Origin: Pseudomonas sp. JAI120
GTDB taxonomy: Bacteria; Pseudomonadota; Gammaproteobacteria; Pseudomonadales; Pseudomonadaceae
Direction: 5' to 3'
Assembly: GCF_014207255.1 (NCBI RefSeq)
Contig: NZ_JACHCZ010000007.1
Span: forward strand, 248,001-312,000
DNA length: 64,000 nt
Position 1 is the first letter of the stretch, and each line of letters begins with the position of its first letter. The notes beneath the pieces are model-generated. The model saw only the letters and a list, made by a program, of their open reading frames with translations, did no database searches and was not told the DNA's origin. Shown here one piece after another: positions 8,333 to 16,471 of this stretch. The position numbers and the translations under genes were made by a program.

Positions 8333-8800
8333 ATGCAACATTTTGAACCCGATACCCTGGTCCGCAACCCAGTGGGCCACCCCGTCGTCGCCAGCGTGAT
8401 CGTGAACGGCGATGCTCGCAGCGTGTGGAAAGTCGTCGGAGATTTCTCCGGTTTCGCCAAGTTTATCCCTGCGCTTTCCCATATTGAAATGACCGGCGAG
8501 GGCGTGCGTTCGGTACGCAAGAAGCTGTTCAAGGACGGTAATGTGGTGATTGAGCAACTCAATACGCATGACGACCAAGCGATGGCCATGACCTGGTCAC
8601 TGATCTACACGTCGTTGAATATCGGCAACCTATGGGCAGTAATGCAGGTTGCTCCTCAAGGCGAGCGCCAGAGCCTGGCGACCTGGACTATCATTGGCCA
8701 GCCCTACACCGGCGGCAAGGAAGACGTGCCAGCGTTCGAGGCTTTCCTGCAAAGCTTTGCCGATAGTGCGATGAAAAATGTACAGGAACTATTTATCTGA
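8333..8800 (+). CDS. mgoD: MgoD-like SRPBCC (polyketide cyclase/dehydrase-like) protein
   Basis: A 155-residue protein with the START/SRPBCC pattern: an N-terminal strand, then the VWKVVGDFSGFAKFIPAL helix-loop, repeated beta strands, and a long C-terminal helix ending FADSAMKNVQEL. Start at 8333 is chosen for its AAAGGAGC ribosome site; a longer frame from 8210 would overlap the NRPS gene by over 100 bases. The fold makes a hydrophobic cavity and often binds or helps to cyclise small molecules. In P. syringae the fourth mgo gene, mgoD, was described as polyketide cyclase/dehydrase-like, and position and size agree. It may guide dimerisation or cyclisation of the oxidised aminoaldehyde product, but this is inference. 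It ends the operon. Confidence 0.82.
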   Translation: MQHFEPDTLVRNPVGHPVVASVIVNGDARSVWKVVGDFSGFAKFIPALSHIEMTGEGVRSVRKKLFKDGNVVIEQLNTHDDQAMAMTWSLIYTSLNIGNLWAVMQVAPQGERQSLATWTIIGQPYTGGKEDVPAFEAFLQSFADSAMKNVQELFI

Positions 8801-9083
8801 CTCTAGAAGGCCAGGGCTGAAGTAACCCAAAGTCCATGTACGAGTCGGACTACTGCACTGTGGGTAAGTGGGCTTCGCTACGTTGAGCGTGCCTGTGCTT
8901 TATCGGAAGCGAGCGCTGGGCTTAAAGACCCCTTGCTACTTTGGCAATGCTGTCGATGACAGCGCTTTTCGGCTCAGGTGTAGCGCGTGCTCGGCGGGTG
9001 GGATGGCGTTTTTAGGCAGTGGACATGTATGGAAGAAGGTGGCCTTCAGATGGATGATAGGTCGTTCGTCGGTTTTTAAAGTG

Positions 9084-9127
9084 AGCCCCTGAGGGCAGGA
9101 AGGCAAGCCTTCCCGCCCTCAGGGGCT
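9084..9127. terminator. 20-bp near-perfect hairpin with AA loop
   Basis: The arms 9084-9104 and 9107-9127 are reverse complements apart from one A/C mismatch (9097 versus 9114), with a two-base AA loop. On the minus strand the hairpin lies downstream of the integrase gene and is followed by CACTTTAAAAACC, so it could end integrase transcription. There is no clean U-run on either side, so a structural, recombination-related or REP-like role is equally possible. Confidence 0.45.
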
Positions 9128-9166
9128 GGGCCTGAAAAGGTTATGGGCGATGCGGCTGGTGGCGAC

Positions 9167-9236
9167 TGTCGCCACGTTGTCGCCATACGCCGGACCGCTA
9201 AATACATAGGTTGTCGCCGCTGTCGCCATTGTCGCC
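9167..9236. repeat. Five TGTCGCC direct repeats
   Basis: TGTCGCC occurs at 9167, 9178, 9212, 9221 and 9230; the last three are spaced exactly nine bases apart. They lie just beyond the 3' end of the integrase gene. Iterated short sites near an integrase can be protein-binding arms, but this is only a guess; too short and irregular to be a CRISPR. Confidence 0.5.
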
Positions 9237-9248
9237 AGCAGGAGGTGA

Positions 9249-10505
9249 TTAACGAAACGGAATGATTTTGCCGTTTTTGTTTTCATGAATCGCCGTCACC
9301 GACAAATTACCGGTAGCGGCCTTTTGAATGTACTCGCTCCACCAAACCATCATCGGACGCCTACGCTCGATGTAGTCCGCTCTGTTGTACGCACTTCGGA
9401 CTTCGTCTTTGTCGACGTGGGCGAGGGCGACCTCGATCAACTCAGGGTCCCATCCATGTTCGTTGAGGATGGTGCTGGCCATCGATCGCATACCGTGGCT
9501 GACCAACCGGTCTTGGAAACCCATACGCTTTAACGCCATGTTCGCGGTTTGGCTGTTGGCGTGGGTACGAGGATTTCTATCTGCCGGAAACACATGTTCT
9601 CGGTGGCCGCTGTAGGGCTGGAGTGTCTCTAGTAGCGCGAGCGCCGGATCGCTCAGGGGGATGGGGTGCGCACGGCGTTTTTTCATGCGCTCCTTTGGGA
9701 TAGTCCAGACACGCTTCTCGAAATCTATTTCTGCCCAGGTCGTTCCGGCAGCCTCTGCAGGACGGGTCATGGTGTGCAGTTGCCATTCGATCAGGCAGCG
9801 GGTGATGCGTTTGATGCTGGCGTTGGCAATCGCCACCATGAGATCGGGTAGTTCTTCGGGGGGAAGTGCTGGCATGTTTTCTTTTTGCGGTTTCTTGAAC
9901 ACCGCTCGAATGCCGCTGAGAGGGTTGGCAAAGATCATTCCGGAGTTGACCCCGTAGGTCATGATCTCGTTAAGGCGCTGGCTCAATCGCTTAACTGTCT
10001 CGAGGCTGCCTTTAGCTTCAATCGGACGAAGCAGCTTGATTACCATCGGCGCGTTCACTTCCGATAACGGCGTTGATTTCATGCTTGGAAAAACGTGCAG
10101 TGTAAGCGAGCGCCAGATGTCTTCAGCATACGCCGGGGTGACGGAGTCCTTCTTCAATTCGAACCATGCGGTGGCTACGTTCTCGAACGTATGTTCCGTT
10201 TCCGCTCGTTTGGCTTCCTGCAGCTCATTGCGCTGAGCTTTTGGGTCGATGCCCTGTGCAAGCAGCTCTCTGGCCTCGACGGTTTTCTTCCTTGCTTGCG
10301 CAAGAGAAACCTCGGGATAAGAGCCGAGTGCCATGTTGATTCGATTCTTGGTGACAGGATGCCGGTAGTTGAAATTCCACTGCATCGAGCGATTGACTCT
10401 GACTCGCAGCTGGAGCCCGTCGCCATCGGTGAGGACGTAATCTTTGTCTTTCGGTTTGACCGCCTTGAGCTGGCGGTCGGAGAGGCGGGTGGTTTGAGCG
10501 CACAT
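9249..10505 (-). CDS. P4-type tyrosine site-specific integrase at the ssrA site
   Basis: A 418-residue phage/island integrase. The N-terminal part (LSDRQLKAVKPKDKDY to about residue 90) is the DUF4102 arm-binding domain of P4-like integrases. The C-terminal catalytic domain shows the conserved Arg in TMTRPAE, the H-x-x-R box in SHGMRSMAST, the LAHVDKDEVRSAYNR segment with the third-box His and the tyrosine nucleophile. The start at 10505 (MCAQTTRLSD) has a GGAG ribosome site; the frame extends upstream to 10613 but without one. The gene reads away from the 3' end of the tmRNA gene, which ends about 190 bases upstream. That is the usual arrangement for elements integrated at ssrA. It appears full-length and intact. 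Whether the neighbouring mgo-like operon is its cargo is not decided by this window. Confidence 0.93.
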   Translation of the reverse strand: MCAQTTRLSDRQLKAVKPKDKDYVLTDGDGLQLRVRVNRSMQWNFNYRHPVTKNRINMALGSYPEVSLAQARKKTVEARELLAQGIDPKAQRNELQEAKRAETEHTFENVATAWFELKKDSVTPAYAEDIWRSLTLHVFPSMKSTPLSEVNAPMVIKLLRPIEAKGSLETVKRLSQRLNEIMTYGVNSGMIFANPLSGIRAVFKKPQKENMPALPPEELPDLMVAIANASIKRITRCLIEWQLHTMTRPAEAAGTTWAEIDFEKRVWTIPKERMKKRRAHPIPLSDPALALLETLQPYSGHREHVFPADRNPRTHANSQTANMALKRMGFQDRLVSHGMRSMASTILNEHGWDPELIEVALAHVDKDEVRSAYNRADYIERRRPMMVWWSEYIQKAATGNLSVTAIHENKNGKIIPFR

Positions 10506-10526
10506 GAGAAGTACTCCATGACACCT

Positions 10527-10582
10527 TTTGGTATTCCCAAGATTAGCGCCAGGTAGCCGGGAATACCATTGGGAATACCAAA
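10527..10582. repeat. Inverted/direct repeat cluster upstream of the integrase
   Basis: A perfect 14-base inverted repeat (10527-10540 and 10569-10582) with core GGTATTCCC, plus a third copy of the core, GGGAATACCA, at 10559-10568. The cluster lies between the tmRNA 3' end and the integrase start. It could be arm-type sites for the integrase or an operator for an excisionase or repressor. Confidence 0.65.
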
Positions 10583-10654
10583 TCGCCTGGAACTCTAAAA
10601 GCCTCGAAAGCACCCAATAGCCCTGAAGCCCCCGTATTTACCGGATTCCAGGCA

Positions 10655-10681
10655 CAAAAAAAGACGTCCGTGGACGTCTTT
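10655..10681 (-). terminator. Intrinsic terminator of ssrA
   Basis: On the minus strand the stem AAAGACGTCC / GGACGTCTTT is followed by a run of seven T. It lies 12 bases past the tmRNA CCA end. Confidence 0.85.
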
Positions 10682-10692
10682 AGATGATGAAG

Positions 10693-11089
10693 TGGTGGAG
10701 CCGGGGGGATTTGAACCCCCGTCCGCCAGTACTCCGCTGTCGGTACTACATGCGTAGCCGTTTCTATTAAGTTAACCCTCAGCGACCCGAAGGGCAGGGT
10801 GCTTTGGGCGAGTTGTGTAAGTTTTAGCCGCTTCGTCCACAACGTACTGCACGGCGATTCTGTTCTATATGACAATCACTTTGGGTTTACAGACATCCCC
10901 TGGTGATTGCTGGACCCGAAGGTACCAGAAGCTCAGGTCTAAGGCTGCTTACGCAGCGATAGCGAATTCCTGGCCGTAGTTTTCGTCATTGGCAACTATA
11001 AGTAGTTGCAACAGTGGATTTACGAGTTCTGTTACCAACTCGGCATGCACCTAAAGTTTCGCGACCGGCGTCGAATCCTAAACGGCCCC
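10693..11089 (-). ncRNA. ssrA: tmRNA (SsrA)
   Basis: Transfer-messenger RNA that rescues stalled ribosomes together with SmpB (encoded at 17276-17758). The minus strand starts with GGGGCCGTTTAGGATTCGAC and ends with a tRNA-like T arm and GGCTCCACCA. The mRNA part (10993 to 10949) codes for the tag ANDENYGQEFAIAA followed by TAA, as in other pseudomonads. Length about 397. Its 3' end is a common attachment site for P4-type integrases, and one follows directly; the 3' end has been kept intact. Confidence 0.97.
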
Positions 11090-11156
11090 GTGCTTGTAAC
11101 TCGTTGTTTCATAGTGAGTGACAAGCCTGTGCAGTGTACGCCAAACGGTCACGGAA

Positions 11157-11176
11157 GGCCAACCCGAAGGTTGGCC
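11157..11176 (-). terminator. Hairpin between the 11184 gene and ssrA
   Basis: Perfect stem GGCCAACC / GGTTGGCC with a four-base loop, just past the stop codon of the small secreted protein gene. A following U-run is lacking, so termination is likely but not certain. Confidence 0.55.
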
Positions 11177-11183
11177 CTATCGT

Positions 11184-11462
11184 TTATTGGCTGCCTTTGT
11201 CGATGTTCTGCAGGTCTTGCAAGGCCTTTGAGGTGATCTCGATGCACTTCTTGTCGTCACCGGCGGCGTGGGCGGCCTTGGCCTGGGAGACGGCTGTGTC
11301 TATTTCACCGCTTTTGCCACTGGTGTCGGTGGCGAGCAGCGCTTTACCGTTGTTGATTTTGTCCAGGTTGATCTTGCACAGATCGGGCTCGCCCGCTGCG
11401 AAAACAGGGGAGGCCAGCATCGCAGCGGTAATGAACAAGCCAGCAAGAGCGGAACGCTTCAT
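11184..11462 (-). CDS. Small secreted or periplasmic protein of unknown function
   Basis: A 92-residue protein that I do not recognise. Start 11462 (MKRSALAGLF) is chosen for its AAGGAG ribosome site; a longer frame from 11507 has none. Residues 1 to about 22 are a signal peptide ending SPVFA-AGEP. The mature part has two cysteines (in DLCKIN and KKCIEI), which could form a disulfide, and a helical, Ala/Lys-rich middle (ITSKALQDLQNI at the end). It stands alone on the minus strand between the lactate genes and ssrA, with a hairpin after it. The function cannot be told from context. Confidence 0.75.
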   Translation of the reverse strand: MKRSALAGLFITAAMLASPVFAAGEPDLCKINLDKINNGKALLATDTSGKSGEIDTAVSQAKAAHAAGDDKKCIEITSKALQDLQNIDKGSQ

Positions 11463-11598
11463 AGGGTATCTCCTTGCGCAAAAGGGCTCGACGCTGCTGG
11501 CGTTCAAGGGCTGCCAGCGACATCACTGATGGGCCTCGTTCGTCGAGGCCTATGCAGATGACTACGCCAGCGCGCAGGGGTTCTGTTTTTTTGCGGGG

Positions 11599-14409
11599 TT
11601 AATGGGCGCGGGCCTGGGTCACGCGATCCACGAGGTACACCAATCCGTGATAATCGATGCCGCCATGCTGGCTTAGGCCGATTTCGCAGGTGCGGCTGGT
11701 GGAGATGCCCTCGCTGCAATATTGCACCGCATCCTTGAGGGAGCGCAGCGAGTGGGCGTTGAGTTCCGGCGTGGTGAAACCTTTGTCGCCGGCAAATCCG
11801 CAGCAGTGAATGCCTTCCGGGATCACCACGGTTTTGGCACAGCGGCGGGCCAGGTCGATCAGGGCCTGGCTTTCTCCCAGGTGTTGGGTGCTGCAGGTGA
11901 CGTGTACGGCGATCGGCGCTTCTTGCGGTGTGAAATCGAGACGGTCCATCAGGTGCGTGCGGATGAAACGTACTGGGTCGTAGAGGTCCAGGCGCGTTTC
12001 GCCAAGGTCTTGCACCAGGCGCAGGGTGCAGGGGCTGGTGTCGCAATAGATCGGGTCCAGGCCGCCGCGGCTGGCGTGGAGCAGGGCGCCGATCAGTTCC
12101 TGGCGTTTGTGTTCTGCCTGTTCGGCGTAGCCTTTGGAGGCGAAGGGCTGGCCGCAGCACAGGTTGTCCTGATTGTCGGGAAACACGACCTGGTAACCGG
12201 CTTTTTCCAGCAGTGTCTGGGTTTTTTCGTACAGCGACATCTGCTCTTTATCACTGGCCGCCGGGCCCATGGCGCGTGAGACGCAGGCCGCCAGGTAGAC
12301 CACCCGTGGCCGCTCATCCGTCACTGCCGGGCTGAAGCGAATGGCTTTTTCCGGTTGTGGCATGGCGTTGCTCCACTGCGGGATCTGCCCCTTGGAGAGC
12401 TTGGTCACGGTGGCCGAGAGCTTCGCCAGGCGAGGTGCCCCCAGCAGCATGCGTGCGCCATTGGCTACATGCAGGGTAAAGCGCGCACCTTGCAGTGCCG
12501 TGGCGAAATGGGTGGCCAGCCATTCGGCGGTTTTCGTACGGTCGGCGTCACGGCTTCGCAGTTTTTTCACCAAGTCGCCGGTATTGATTCCTACTGGGCA
12601 GCGCTGGGCGCATAGGCCGGTAGCGGCACACGTGTCGATGCCCTGGTAGTGGTAGGCCGCTTCCAATTCGGAGGTGTCGACGCCGGCGCGTTTTTTCGCC
12701 TGTATATCTCGCCAGATTACGATGCGCTGGCGAGGGCTCAGCGTCAGGCCTTTCGATGGGCATACCGGTTCACAGAAGCCGCACTCAATGCACTTATCCA
12801 CAAGCTCGTCGGCTGCAGGCAGCGGCTTGAGGTGCTTGAGGTGAATCTGCGGGTCTTCGCTGAGCACCACGTCCGGGTTGAGAATGCCGTTGGGATCGAG
12901 CAGGCGTTTGAGTTGCCACATCAGTTGATAGGCGTCGCTGCCCCATTCCAGCTCGACGAAGGGTGCCATATTGCGGCCGGTGCCGTGCTCCGCCTTCAGC
13001 GAGCCGCCGAACTCCACGGCCACCAATTGCGCGACGTCATCCATGAACGCTTGATAGCGTGTAACTTCTTCCGCGCTGCTGAAGCCTTGGGTGAACACAA
13101 AGTGCAGATTACCTTCCAGGGCATGTCCGAAAAGGATGGCTTCGTCGTAGTGATGTTTGTCGAACAGTTCGATCAAGCGGTTCACGCCAATGGCCAGTTG
13201 CTCGACCGGGAAGGTGACGTCTTCGATGATCACCGTGGTGCCGGTTTTTCGTACAGCACCAACGGCGGGGAAGGTGTCCTTGCGGATTGCCCACAGGCGG
13301 GCGTTTTCCGCCGGGTCTTCGGTGAAGTCGACCTGTTTCTCCACCGGGAAACCGGTCAGCGACGCCATGATCAGCGCCAATTGTTCATGCAGCAATGACG
13401 GCGATGCGGCGCGGGATTCAATCAACAGGGCGCAGGCATTTTCTGACAAGTGCTGTACGAATGCAGGCATGCCCGGTTTGTCCTGCACCGAGCGCATGCT
13501 GCGTCGATCCAGCAGCTCGACGGCCGACACCGGTTGGGTTTTCAGTACGGTGACTGCGTTGCAGCAGGTCTCCACATCCGGAAACACAATCAGCGCCGAC
13601 GCCTTGTTTGGGTGGTCGATTACGGTGTCGTAGGTGACTGCGCTGATAAACCCGAGGGTACCCTCGGAGCCCACCAATAGATGGCTGAGGATATCCAGCG
13701 GATCATCAAAATCCACCAAGGCGTTGAGTGACAGGCCGGTAGTATTTTTCAGACGATATTTGTGGCGTATTTTTGCTGCCAATTCGGCGTTTGCCCGCGT
13801 CTCACGACCCAGTGTCGCCAGGCGCTCAAGCAGTGCGCCGTGCTGTTCACGAAACGCCGTAATGCTGGTCGCGTCTTCTGTATCGAGGCGACTGCCATCG
13901 GCCAGGACCAGACGAATCCCGGCCAGGGTGTGGTAGGTGTTCTGTGCCGTACCGCAGCACATGCCACTGGCGTTGTTGGCGACGATACCGCCGATTTTGC
14001 AGGCGTTGATCGACGCCGGGTCTGGGCCGATCTTGCGCCCGAATGGCGCCAGCCAGGCGTTAGCCTGTGCGCCGATTACGCCGGGTTGCAGGCGGATCTG
14101 AGTGCCTTGCCCGCGAATCTCGCGGCCGTTCCAATTGTCCCCCAGCACGATCAGCACCGAGTCGCTTATCGCTTGTCCGGACAGGCTGGTGCCGGCCGCG
14201 CGGAAGGTCACCGGCACGCGTTCACGCTGGGCCAGTTGCAGCAACGCCACCACTTCGTCTTCCGACTCGACACGGATCACCAGTTGTGGAACCAGTCGGT
14301 AAAAGCTGGCATCGGTGCCGAATGCGAGGGTGGACAGTGGATCGTCGAAACGCCGATCTTTTGGGATCAACTGTGCGACGTCAGCAAGGAAAGCGGCAGG
14401 CAGACTCAT
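11599..14409 (-). CDS. dld: FAD/Fe-S D-lactate dehydrogenase (quinone-linked, LldE/Dld type)
   Basis: A 936-residue respiratory dehydrogenase oxidising D-lactate to pyruvate. The N-terminal half is an FAD-binding type 4 oxidase: TFRAAGTSLSGQA, GGIVANNASGM and LVGSEGTLGFI, with the C-terminal cap ending GGSLKAEHGTGRNMAPF. The second half carries two 4Fe-4S ligand clusters (CIECGFCEPVCPSKG and CAATGLCAQRCPVG) and two CCG-type cysteine motifs (NLCCGQPF, IHCCGFAGD). Length fits the Pseudomonas D-iLDH of about 938 residues. It follows lldP in the same direction, about 100 bases downstream, and is probably in the LldR regulon. In most pseudomonads lldD, the FMN-dependent L-lactate dehydrogenase, sits between lldP and this gene; here there is no room for it. 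Confidence 0.9.
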   Translation of the reverse strand: MSLPAAFLADVAQLIPKDRRFDDPLSTLAFGTDASFYRLVPQLVIRVESEDEVVALLQLAQRERVPVTFRAAGTSLSGQAISDSVLIVLGDNWNGREIRGQGTQIRLQPGVIGAQANAWLAPFGRKIGPDPASINACKIGGIVANNASGMCCGTAQNTYHTLAGIRLVLADGSRLDTEDATSITAFREQHGALLERLATLGRETRANAELAAKIRHKYRLKNTTGLSLNALVDFDDPLDILSHLLVGSEGTLGFISAVTYDTVIDHPNKASALIVFPDVETCCNAVTVLKTQPVSAVELLDRRSMRSVQDKPGMPAFVQHLSENACALLIESRAASPSLLHEQLALIMASLTGFPVEKQVDFTEDPAENARLWAIRKDTFPAVGAVRKTGTTVIIEDVTFPVEQLAIGVNRLIELFDKHHYDEAILFGHALEGNLHFVFTQGFSSAEEVTRYQAFMDDVAQLVAVEFGGSLKAEHGTGRNMAPFVELEWGSDAYQLMWQLKRLLDPNGILNPDVVLSEDPQIHLKHLKPLPAADELVDKCIECGFCEPVCPSKGLTLSPRQRIVIWRDIQAKKRAGVDTSELEAAYHYQGIDTCAATGLCAQRCPVGINTGDLVKKLRSRDADRTKTAEWLATHFATALQGARFTLHVANGARMLLGAPRLAKLSATVTKLSKGQIPQWSNAMPQPEKAIRFSPAVTDERPRVVYLAACVSRAMGPAASDKEQMSLYEKTQTLLEKAGYQVVFPDNQDNLCCGQPFASKGYAEQAEHKRQELIGALLHASRGGLDPIYCDTSPCTLRLVQDLGETRLDLYDPVRFIRTHLMDRLDFTPQEAPIAVHVTCSTQHLGESQALIDLARRCAKTVVIPEGIHCCGFAGDKGFTTPELNAHSLRSLKDAVQYCSEGISTSRTCEIGLSQHGGIDYHGLVYLVDRVTQARAH

Positions 14410-14515
14410 TGGTCCTCCAGGATCAGCACCCCCCTGGGCGCCGTATTGACACGATTGCGCAAAGCCGACGCCGAGGTTACAACCCGGCGTCGGTTATGAC
14501 CCTATTGCTACGGCT

Positions 14516-16210
14516 TTAGTGCACCAGCATGCCGGTAAACCAGTAGGCCTGGGCCAGGGTGATCAGCCCGACTATCGTGGCGAAGAACAGGCTGTGCTTG
14601 AGGGTGAAGCGGAACAGGTCGGATTCTTTGCCCACCAGTCCGGTAGCGGCGCAGGCCACGGCGATCGATTGCGGCGAGATCATTTTGCCGGTCACGCCAC
14701 CGCTGGTGTTTGCAGCGACCAGAAGCGTGTCGTTGACGCCGATCTGGTGCGCTGTGGTGGCTTGCAACGAGCTGAACAGGGCGTTGGAGGATGTGTCGGA
14801 GCCTGTCAGGAAAACCCCCAGCCAGCCGAGGAAAGGCGAGAAGAATGGGAAGGCTGCGCCGGTGCCGGCCAATACCAGCGCCATGGTCGAAGACATGCCG
14901 GAGTAATTGGTGACAAAGGCGAATGCCAGCACCATGCCGATAGACAGGATCGGCCAACGCAACTCGTAGAACGTCTCTTTTAAGGTGGTAAGACCAATCT
15001 TGGCGTTGATTTTCAGTACCAGCATCGAGATCAGTGCGGAGAAGAAAATCGCGGTACCAGTCGCTGAGATCGGGTCCAGCTTGAATATCGCCGGAATTGC
15101 AGTCGGGTTGGTCACGATGGGTGCAACCTTGATCACCATTTGATCCAGGTGGGGGATCGCGAAGTTGAATACCCAGCTGTACATCGAGCCGCCTGCGGCG
15201 AACATCGCCTTGAACGGTTTGAGGGTCCAGATGGTGACCAGTACGGTGAGGATCAGGAACGGTGACCAGGCCTTGAAAATCTGCCCCAGGCTGTAAGGTG
15301 AGGCGACGGTGCTGCGCGGCAGGCCGAAGCCGCCGGCGCTGGCGGTAATCGCTACGTCGGAAGTGGCGCCGGCAATCTGCGCGCCCGCGGTGCGTTTGGG
15401 TTGCCAGACTTTCAGGAACAGCGTCAGAGAGATCAGGCTGGCCAGGGCCGAGGTGATGTCCGGCAGTTCCGGGCCGATGAAGTTGGACGTGAAGTACTGC
15501 GTAATGGCAAAGCTCAGGCCCGCGACCAGCGCCGCCGGCCAGGTTTCGCGAACACCACGCAGGCCATCCATCATGAATACCAGCCAGAACGGCACGAACA
15601 GCGAGAGCAGCGGCAGCTGGCGACCGGTCATGGCGCCGATCTTGAAAGCATCGATTCCGGTCACTTGCCCTGCCACGATGATTGGAATTCCCAGGGCCCC
15701 GAAGGCGACGGGCGCGGTATTGGCAATCAGGCACAGGCCGGCTGCGTACAATGGGTTGAAGCCCAGGCCTACCAGTAGTGCGGCGGTAATTGCCACGGGC
15801 GCGCCGAAACCGGCGGCACCTTCCAGGAATGCGCCGAAGCAGAAACCGATCAACAGCACCTGCAGGCGCTGGTCATCGGTGATCGACAGGACAGAGCTGC
15901 GGATGATCTCGAACTGGCCGCTCTTGACGGTGAGTTTGTAGAGAAACACCGCCGCGACAATGATCCAGGCAATAGGCCACAGGCCATAGGCAAAACCGTA
16001 ACCGGCAGCGGCCAGCGCCATGTCCACCGGCATCTGGAAGGCAAAGATCGCCACCAGTATCGATAACGCCAGGGTGATGCTGCCGGCTACGTGGCCTTTG
16101 AGGCGAAACACGGCCAGCGCCAGGAAGAAGAATACGATCGGAATAACGGCGGCCAATGCGGACAGGCCGAGGCTGCCGAGCGGGCTGTAGAGCTGTTGCC
16201 AGGTTTGCAT
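14516..16210 (-). CDS. lldP: L-lactate/D-lactate/glycolate permease
   Basis: A 564-residue inner-membrane transporter of the LctP family, with about 12-14 hydrophobic segments. Family marks are the GAFLEGAAGFGAPVAI stretch (about residues 130-145), the conserved PVAFGALGIPI loop, and GSDTSSNALF near residue 440. It imports lactate by proton symport for the dehydrogenase encoded downstream. The operator-like palindrome at 16263-16279, 53 bases upstream of the start, suggests repression by LldR, which is encoded divergently. Confidence 0.94.
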   Translation of the reverse strand: MQTWQQLYSPLGSLGLSALAAVIPIVFFFLALAVFRLKGHVAGSITLALSILVAIFAFQMPVDMALAAAGYGFAYGLWPIAWIIVAAVFLYKLTVKSGQFEIIRSSVLSITDDQRLQVLLIGFCFGAFLEGAAGFGAPVAITAALLVGLGFNPLYAAGLCLIANTAPVAFGALGIPIIVAGQVTGIDAFKIGAMTGRQLPLLSLFVPFWLVFMMDGLRGVRETWPAALVAGLSFAITQYFTSNFIGPELPDITSALASLISLTLFLKVWQPKRTAGAQIAGATSDVAITASAGGFGLPRSTVASPYSLGQIFKAWSPFLILTVLVTIWTLKPFKAMFAAGGSMYSWVFNFAIPHLDQMVIKVAPIVTNPTAIPAIFKLDPISATGTAIFFSALISMLVLKINAKIGLTTLKETFYELRWPILSIGMVLAFAFVTNYSGMSSTMALVLAGTGAAFPFFSPFLGWLGVFLTGSDTSSNALFSSLQATTAHQIGVNDTLLVAANTSGGVTGKMISPQSIAVACAATGLVGKESDLFRFTLKHSLFFATIVGLITLAQAYWFTGMLVH

Positions 16211-16262
16211 ATGGGGTGGCCCCTAATTGTTGTTGGTCAGGCACTTCATAGTCGACTTGGAT

Positions 16263-16279
16263 AATTGGTAATACCAATT
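16263..16279. promoter_or_regulatory. Putative LldR operator
   Basis: A perfect 17-base palindrome AATTGGTAATACCAATT between the divergent lldP and lldR genes. It fits the TNGTNNNACNA pattern of the FadR branch of GntR regulators and resembles the lld operators of enterobacteria. Confidence 0.8.
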
Positions 16280-16471
16280 TACAATCGCTGATGGCTAGGT
16301 TAAAAGCCTTCTGAAGATGTGTCAATTTGCCGCTCGCGAAACTTTGGTCGTAGGTCGGTGGGCGAGATGATCTGGCTGGGTGAGTCGAAGCGGTTCTGAT
16401 AGGTGCTGGAAGGGCGGCGATAGGCCAGAATAGAGGGCCCGGCGAGTGGTCGGGATGATGGAGAGCGAGTT

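Larger units (their letters stand above)
8801..9248. other. Gene-free stretch between the mgo-like operon and the integrase
   Basis: No convincing coding region is seen; a 74-codon open frame at 8868-9092 lacks a ribosome site and family resemblance. A small hairpin GCTGTC-GAT-GACAGC at 8949-8963 followed by GCTTTT could be a weak terminator for the operon. The stretch then holds a very strong hairpin (9084-9127) and a cluster of TGTCGCC repeats (9167-9236), both listed separately. It may be the worn interior of an integrative element. Confidence 0.5.

Noticed and set aside
8868..9092. 74-codon open frame between mgoD-like gene and integrase
   Set aside because: No ribosome site, unusual composition, no family resemblance, and it runs into the large hairpin.
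9167..9236. TGTCGCC repeats as a CRISPR array
   Set aside because: Repeat unit is only seven bases, spacing irregular, and no cas genes are near.
1..9248. Second copy of the ssrA 3' end (left attachment site)
   Set aside because: None seen by eye; the element boundary, if any, is outside the window.
10506..10613. Extended N-terminus for the integrase
   Set aside because: It would pass through the repeat cluster; the GGAG site and family N-terminus fit 10505.
10693..10770. Stand-alone tRNA gene read from the T arm and CCA
   Set aside because: No anticodon arm; it is the tRNA-like 3' end of tmRNA.
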